Shown here one piece after another: positions 61,389 to 64,000 of a DNA stretch of 64,000 bases. The DNA lies in NCBI GenBank assembly GCA_018269005.1, contig JAFDVK010000012.1, forward strand, positions 930,001-994,000. The letters are read 5' to 3'. The stretch's first letter is position 1. Every line of letters begins with the position of its first letter. Under the pieces are notes generated by a model. That model made no database searches, was not told the DNA's origin, and saw nothing but the letters and a program-made list of their open reading frames with translations. Both the position numbers and the translations under genes were made by a program. This stretch comes from Acidobacteriota bacterium (GTDB lineage: Bacteria > Acidobacteriota > Blastocatellia > Pyrinomonadales > Pyrinomonadaceae).

Positions 61389-62771
61389 ATGCGGACCGCT
61401 TTCGCGGTTTCGTCCGCTGTTTACGATTCCCATGTTCCCCTGCCGGATTCTTGGCAGGAAGAAGATAATACCTTGACTATAGGATTAATTGAGAACGACG
61501 TCGAAGCCCTCGTTTCCGACGCCGGTTTTTCTACAGCAACAATTAGTAATATTCCGCCGGTCGCGGTGAACGTTCCGCAGACGTTGCTCGAGACCGCACG
61601 CTGGCTTGGCGGAGTGGACGCATTCGCTTCGGCCGGCGGCCGGCCGTTCGCTGACCAGCGCACCGGAACCGCCGACCCGAATCTTCGTCGGGAATTGCGC
61701 ATATTGCAGATGGCCCTTCGGCGATGTGCTCATTATCTGTTCACGGTACTCGTTGATGAAAGTGTAAAGGGTGATCCGTCGAGCGAATTGTTCGGGATCG
61801 CCGGATCAAGTCTTCCCGGCCTCTCGCGGGCGATCCGCCGAGAACTTTTCCAACTTGATGCCGCACTTCGCGGCGACACGATCACCGCGTCCGAGTTTCG
61901 GTTCATTGCGGACGAGCTGCTTATGAAGTTGCGGGCGGAACCCGCGTACGTCGGACTTGTTTCGCTCGTCGATCGCGAGACGGCAGAGAACCTTCCGCGG
62001 ACGGTAGCGGCATTTATCGAAGGGCGTGAGCCTTCGCCGATCCTCGATACGATCTCGCTTTTCGGCAGGATCTTGGCCGTGCTGGACCTTGTCGGCGGAA
62101 TGCTTGAGAAAGATGAGCCCCTTAAGCCGGCGGTCGTGCTCTTTAGTAAGGTGCACGCGATGACCGGCGACCTGATTGAGCGGCTCAACCGCCGAGTACA
62201 GAGGCTTGGAGAAGCCGGAGGCGCGGTCACAGATTCGCTTGACGGTGCATCTTATACGGCCGCCGTAGAGCTTAAGAAGGCCGTTTCTCAGGAACTTCTA
62301 GGAATAATGGCCACGCGTTCGGCTATCGGTGTTTATGCCCGGACAGAGGCCGCGTATGCACAGCTTAGCGAGAGTTTTCAACAGATCGTAACTGTGCTTT
62401 CCCGCGAACTTGACGACACGGTCGATCCGAATCAGATGTTCCCGAATTTTGCCGCAAAGCTCGAATATTCGAAGCGTTTGCGCCAAGAGCTGCACTCCAT
62501 GGCAAAACTCTCGCGTGCCGCAGAAGAGAATTGCGACAAGGCGGCGACGGACTCTCTAAATGCAAAGCTGAAAGAATTTTCTGCGAGCTCGATCCGGTTT
62601 CTTTTTTATAAGGATATCGAGACCTTCGAACGTTTTGTCGAAGAGATACGCGTCACGCGCCAAACGAAAGATCTCGTTCCGATCATTCACCGCTTTGGTG
62701 CCTACCTTGAGACACTCTTTGCGCAGGTGAGTATGCGTTCGGTGCTCGAGGGCCATCCGTTCGAACCGTAA
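61389..62771 (+). CDS. Helical protein of unknown function
   Basis: A 460-residue protein with no signal peptide, predicted mostly helical (LRRELRILQMALRRCAHYLF, AIRRELFQLDAALRG, VDRETAENLPRTVAAFIEG, VHAMTGDLIERLNRRVQRLG and others). The start may be the ATG at 61389, or a TTG at 61473 that has AGGAAGAAG ten bases upstream. It lies between rdgB and a convergent ABC permease gene. No motif I recognise; the helical pattern would suit an adaptor or scaffold, which is speculation. Confidence 0.6.
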   Translation: MRTAFAVSSAVYDSHVPLPDSWQEEDNTLTIGLIENDVEALVSDAGFSTATISNIPPVAVNVPQTLLETARWLGGVDAFASAGGRPFADQRTGTADPNLRRELRILQMALRRCAHYLFTVLVDESVKGDPSSELFGIAGSSLPGLSRAIRRELFQLDAALRGDTITASEFRFIADELLMKLRAEPAYVGLVSLVDRETAENLPRTVAAFIEGREPSPILDTISLFGRILAVLDLVGGMLEKDEPLKPAVVLFSKVHAMTGDLIERLNRRVQRLGEAGGAVTDSLDGASYTAAVELKKAVSQELLGIMATRSAIGVYARTEAAYAQLSESFQQIVTVLSRELDDTVDPNQMFPNFAAKLEYSKRLRQELHSMAKLSRAAEENCDKAATDSLNAKLKEFSASSIRFLFYKDIETFERFVEEIRVTRQTKDLVPIIHRFGAYLETLFAQVSMRSVLEGHPFEP

Positions 62772-62779
62772 TCCGTCCA

Positions 62780-64000
62780 TCATTGCGAGCGCAAAGTGGC
62801 AAGCGGCTGTTTGAACAGCACATCAAAGCTTGCCGCGACTCCGACCACGCTCACAAGGCAAACGGTCGCAACGATACCTTCCGCAAAGACGAGCCAGTCA
62901 AAACGCCACCCAATGTCCATCAGATAGCGGCAGACGGCCCACGACATCAAAGACGCGAACACGGCACCGAGAAAGCCTGCGAGAGAGCCGACAAGGGCGT
63001 ACTCAGCAACCAGCATCATCGCCAATTGCTTGCGGTTCGCTCCCAACGCCTTGAGGATCGAGTGCTCATAGACGCGCTGCGATTTCGTAAGGGCTATCGA
63101 TCCGACCAGGATCAGCACGCCGGCTAGGATAACGAACCCGCCGACCACCGAGATAGCAAGGACAAAATTCGCGATCATTTTCCTGACCGCTTCGAGCACA
63201 TCGTCCACGTCGATTATCTGCACATTCGGAAAGGCATCGAGAGCCGACCGCTGGAGCCTTTGCCTGAGGATGGACGGCGTGTGCTTCAAGATGCTTGCAG
63301 CAAACGTCTGCGGTGCGGTCTCGAGCGTTCCGGGGCGAAAGACAAATACGAATGCGGTTCGTGCCTGTTTGACGTCAACATCGCGGATATTCGCAACTCT
63401 CGCGGTTATCGGCCTGCCGGAGATCTCGAACGTGATCGAATCGCCCGGCAAGACCTTCAAACGCTTCGCCATATTCTGTTCGACCGACACTTGAGGTTCA
63501 CCGCTTCGTTCCGGCCACCATTTGCCGTCTATGACCTTCTCGTTCGGGTCGAGTTCCTGCCGTGAGGTGACGGCGAACTCGCGGCCGATCTGTCCGGATT
63601 GGCGCCGTATTTCCCGATCGCTCCAATCGATCGGTTCGCCGTTCATATAGGCAAGCCTTGCACGCGTAACGGCAATGATCTCCGGGGCTTCGGATGTTTG
63701 TGTTTTGATCATTTCCGCGAGTCCGTCAATCTGGCTCCGCTGGATGTCAACAAAGAACAAACTCGGAAGCTTCGTGCGTTCCGAAAGATCGAACTCGTGG
63801 AGCAGGTTTCCCGCGATCATCTGAACGCCAAGGACGACAAAGGCACCGAGACCGACCGTAAGAAGCACGACGCGCGTCTGATTGCCGGGACGATAGAGCG
63901 AGTTAATGGCTTGCCGGAAAGAAAACGACGTCCTTTGCCGAAGCTTCCTCAAAAAGTACGTGAATATTCCGGCCGCCGAATAGAGGATCGCGGCCGATAC
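62780..64000 (-). CDS. FtsX-type ABC transporter permease, C-terminal part
   Basis: Window edge cuts the 5' part; about 407 codons are visible and the frame is open to base 64000. The start of the visible part includes a transmembrane helix (SAAILYSAAGIFTYF), the ORF then continues with a large extracytoplasmic MacB-like domain (about residues 60-260) and the C-terminal FtsX domain of three helices (FVLAISVVGGFVILAGVLILVGSIAL; SILKALGANRKQLAMMLVAEYALVGSLAGFLGAVFASL). The YEHSILKALGANRKQL coupling segment is diagnostic. These permeases act with a LolD-type ATPase to release lipids or lipoproteins or drive YbbP-type functions. The ATPase gene is expected beyond the window. Confidence 0.88.
   Translation of the reverse strand, partial: VSAAILYSAAGIFTYFLRKLRQRTSFSFRQAINSLYRPGNQTRVVLLTVGLGAFVVLGVQMIAGNLLHEFDLSERTKLPSLFFVDIQRSQIDGLAEMIKTQTSEAPEIIAVTRARLAYMNGEPIDWSDREIRRQSGQIGREFAVTSRQELDPNEKVIDGKWWPERSGEPQVSVEQNMAKRLKVLPGDSITFEISGRPITARVANIRDVDVKQARTAFVFVFRPGTLETAPQTFAASILKHTPSILRQRLQRSALDAFPNVQIIDVDDVLEAVRKMIANFVLAISVVGGFVILAGVLILVGSIALTKSQRVYEHSILKALGANRKQLAMMLVAEYALVGSLAGFLGAVFASLMSWAVCRYLMDIGWRFDWLVFAEGIVATVCLVSVVGVAASFDVLFKQPLATLRSQ

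Noticed and set aside
1..64000. CRISPR array, prophage or insertion sequence
   Set aside because: No regularly spaced repeats, no transposase or integrase-like protein and no phage genes were found in the window.

Overview
The window looks like chromosomal DNA of a Gram-negative, heterotrophic bacterium with moderately high GC. The best guess is an Acidobacteriota of the Blastocatellia/Pyrinomonadaceae type. This rests on lipid A genes (lpxI, lpxK), menaquinone synthesis by the futalosine route (mqnD with a neighbouring ubiX), a giant secreted CARDB/dockerin/cohesin-like protein, a DUF5916 outer-membrane protein and several GGAGAA-type ribosome binding sites. The taxonomic call is an inference; no rRNA gene is present. 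I see no prophage, insertion sequence or CRISPR array.

Layout. 1-2.2 kb (minus): cmk (cut by the window edge), a threonine aldolase whose last codons lie inside a palindromic repeat, and rpiB. 2.2-2.6 kb: an intergenic region full of repeats. 2.6-4.9 kb: a secreted serine protease fused to TPRs, then a DUF1778/GNAT toxin-antitoxin pair. 4.9-7.4 kb: larB diverging from ubiX and mqnD. 7.4-12.7 kb: a ferredoxin, then glpX, a VOC protein and ppsA (gluconeogenesis), a DUF2085 membrane protein and a small orphan. 12.7-15.9 kb: a subtilisin, a Gly/Tyr/Asn-rich secreted protein and rsmI. 16-25.4 kb (minus): an M28 peptidase, lpxI, a GNAT, a ferritin-like protein, three toxin-antitoxin pairs around an interrupted cytochrome P460 gene and lipA, then sodB, a 2Fe-2S ferredoxin, a thioesterase and a hydrolase.

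25.5-29.2 kb (plus): an STT3-like GT-C membrane protein, a lipoprotein, an AI-2E family transporter and a 51-residue membrane peptide. 29.3-37.9 kb (minus): one 2870-residue secreted protein. 38.3-41.0 kb (minus): trpG-trpD-lpxK. 41-46 kb: two orphan exported proteins, a DECR-like SDR and a SprT-like metalloprotease. 46-51.3 kb (plus): hrcA-grpE-dnaK-dnaJ, followed by a flavin reductase. 51.8-57.5 kb (minus): yqeY, three tandem TonB-C-domain proteins (the last one in the array is frameshifted) and a DUF5916 barrel. 57.7-64 kb: a second GT-C-like protein, a small orphan, HU, tRNA-Pro(TGG), rdgB, an orphan helical protein and the C-terminal part of an FtsX-type ABC permease running off the window.

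Most of this is housekeeping DNA. The most unusual points are the cytochrome P460 gene split by one in-frame TGA with a SECIS-like hairpin behind it, the ubiX-mqnD pairing, the dense toxin-antitoxin stretch at 19.5-23.2 kb, the giant CARDB/dockerin/cohesin protein, the triplicated TonB-C proteins, and a family of short hairpin repeats, one of which has become the 3' end of a gene. I did not find a clearly new multi-gene system.
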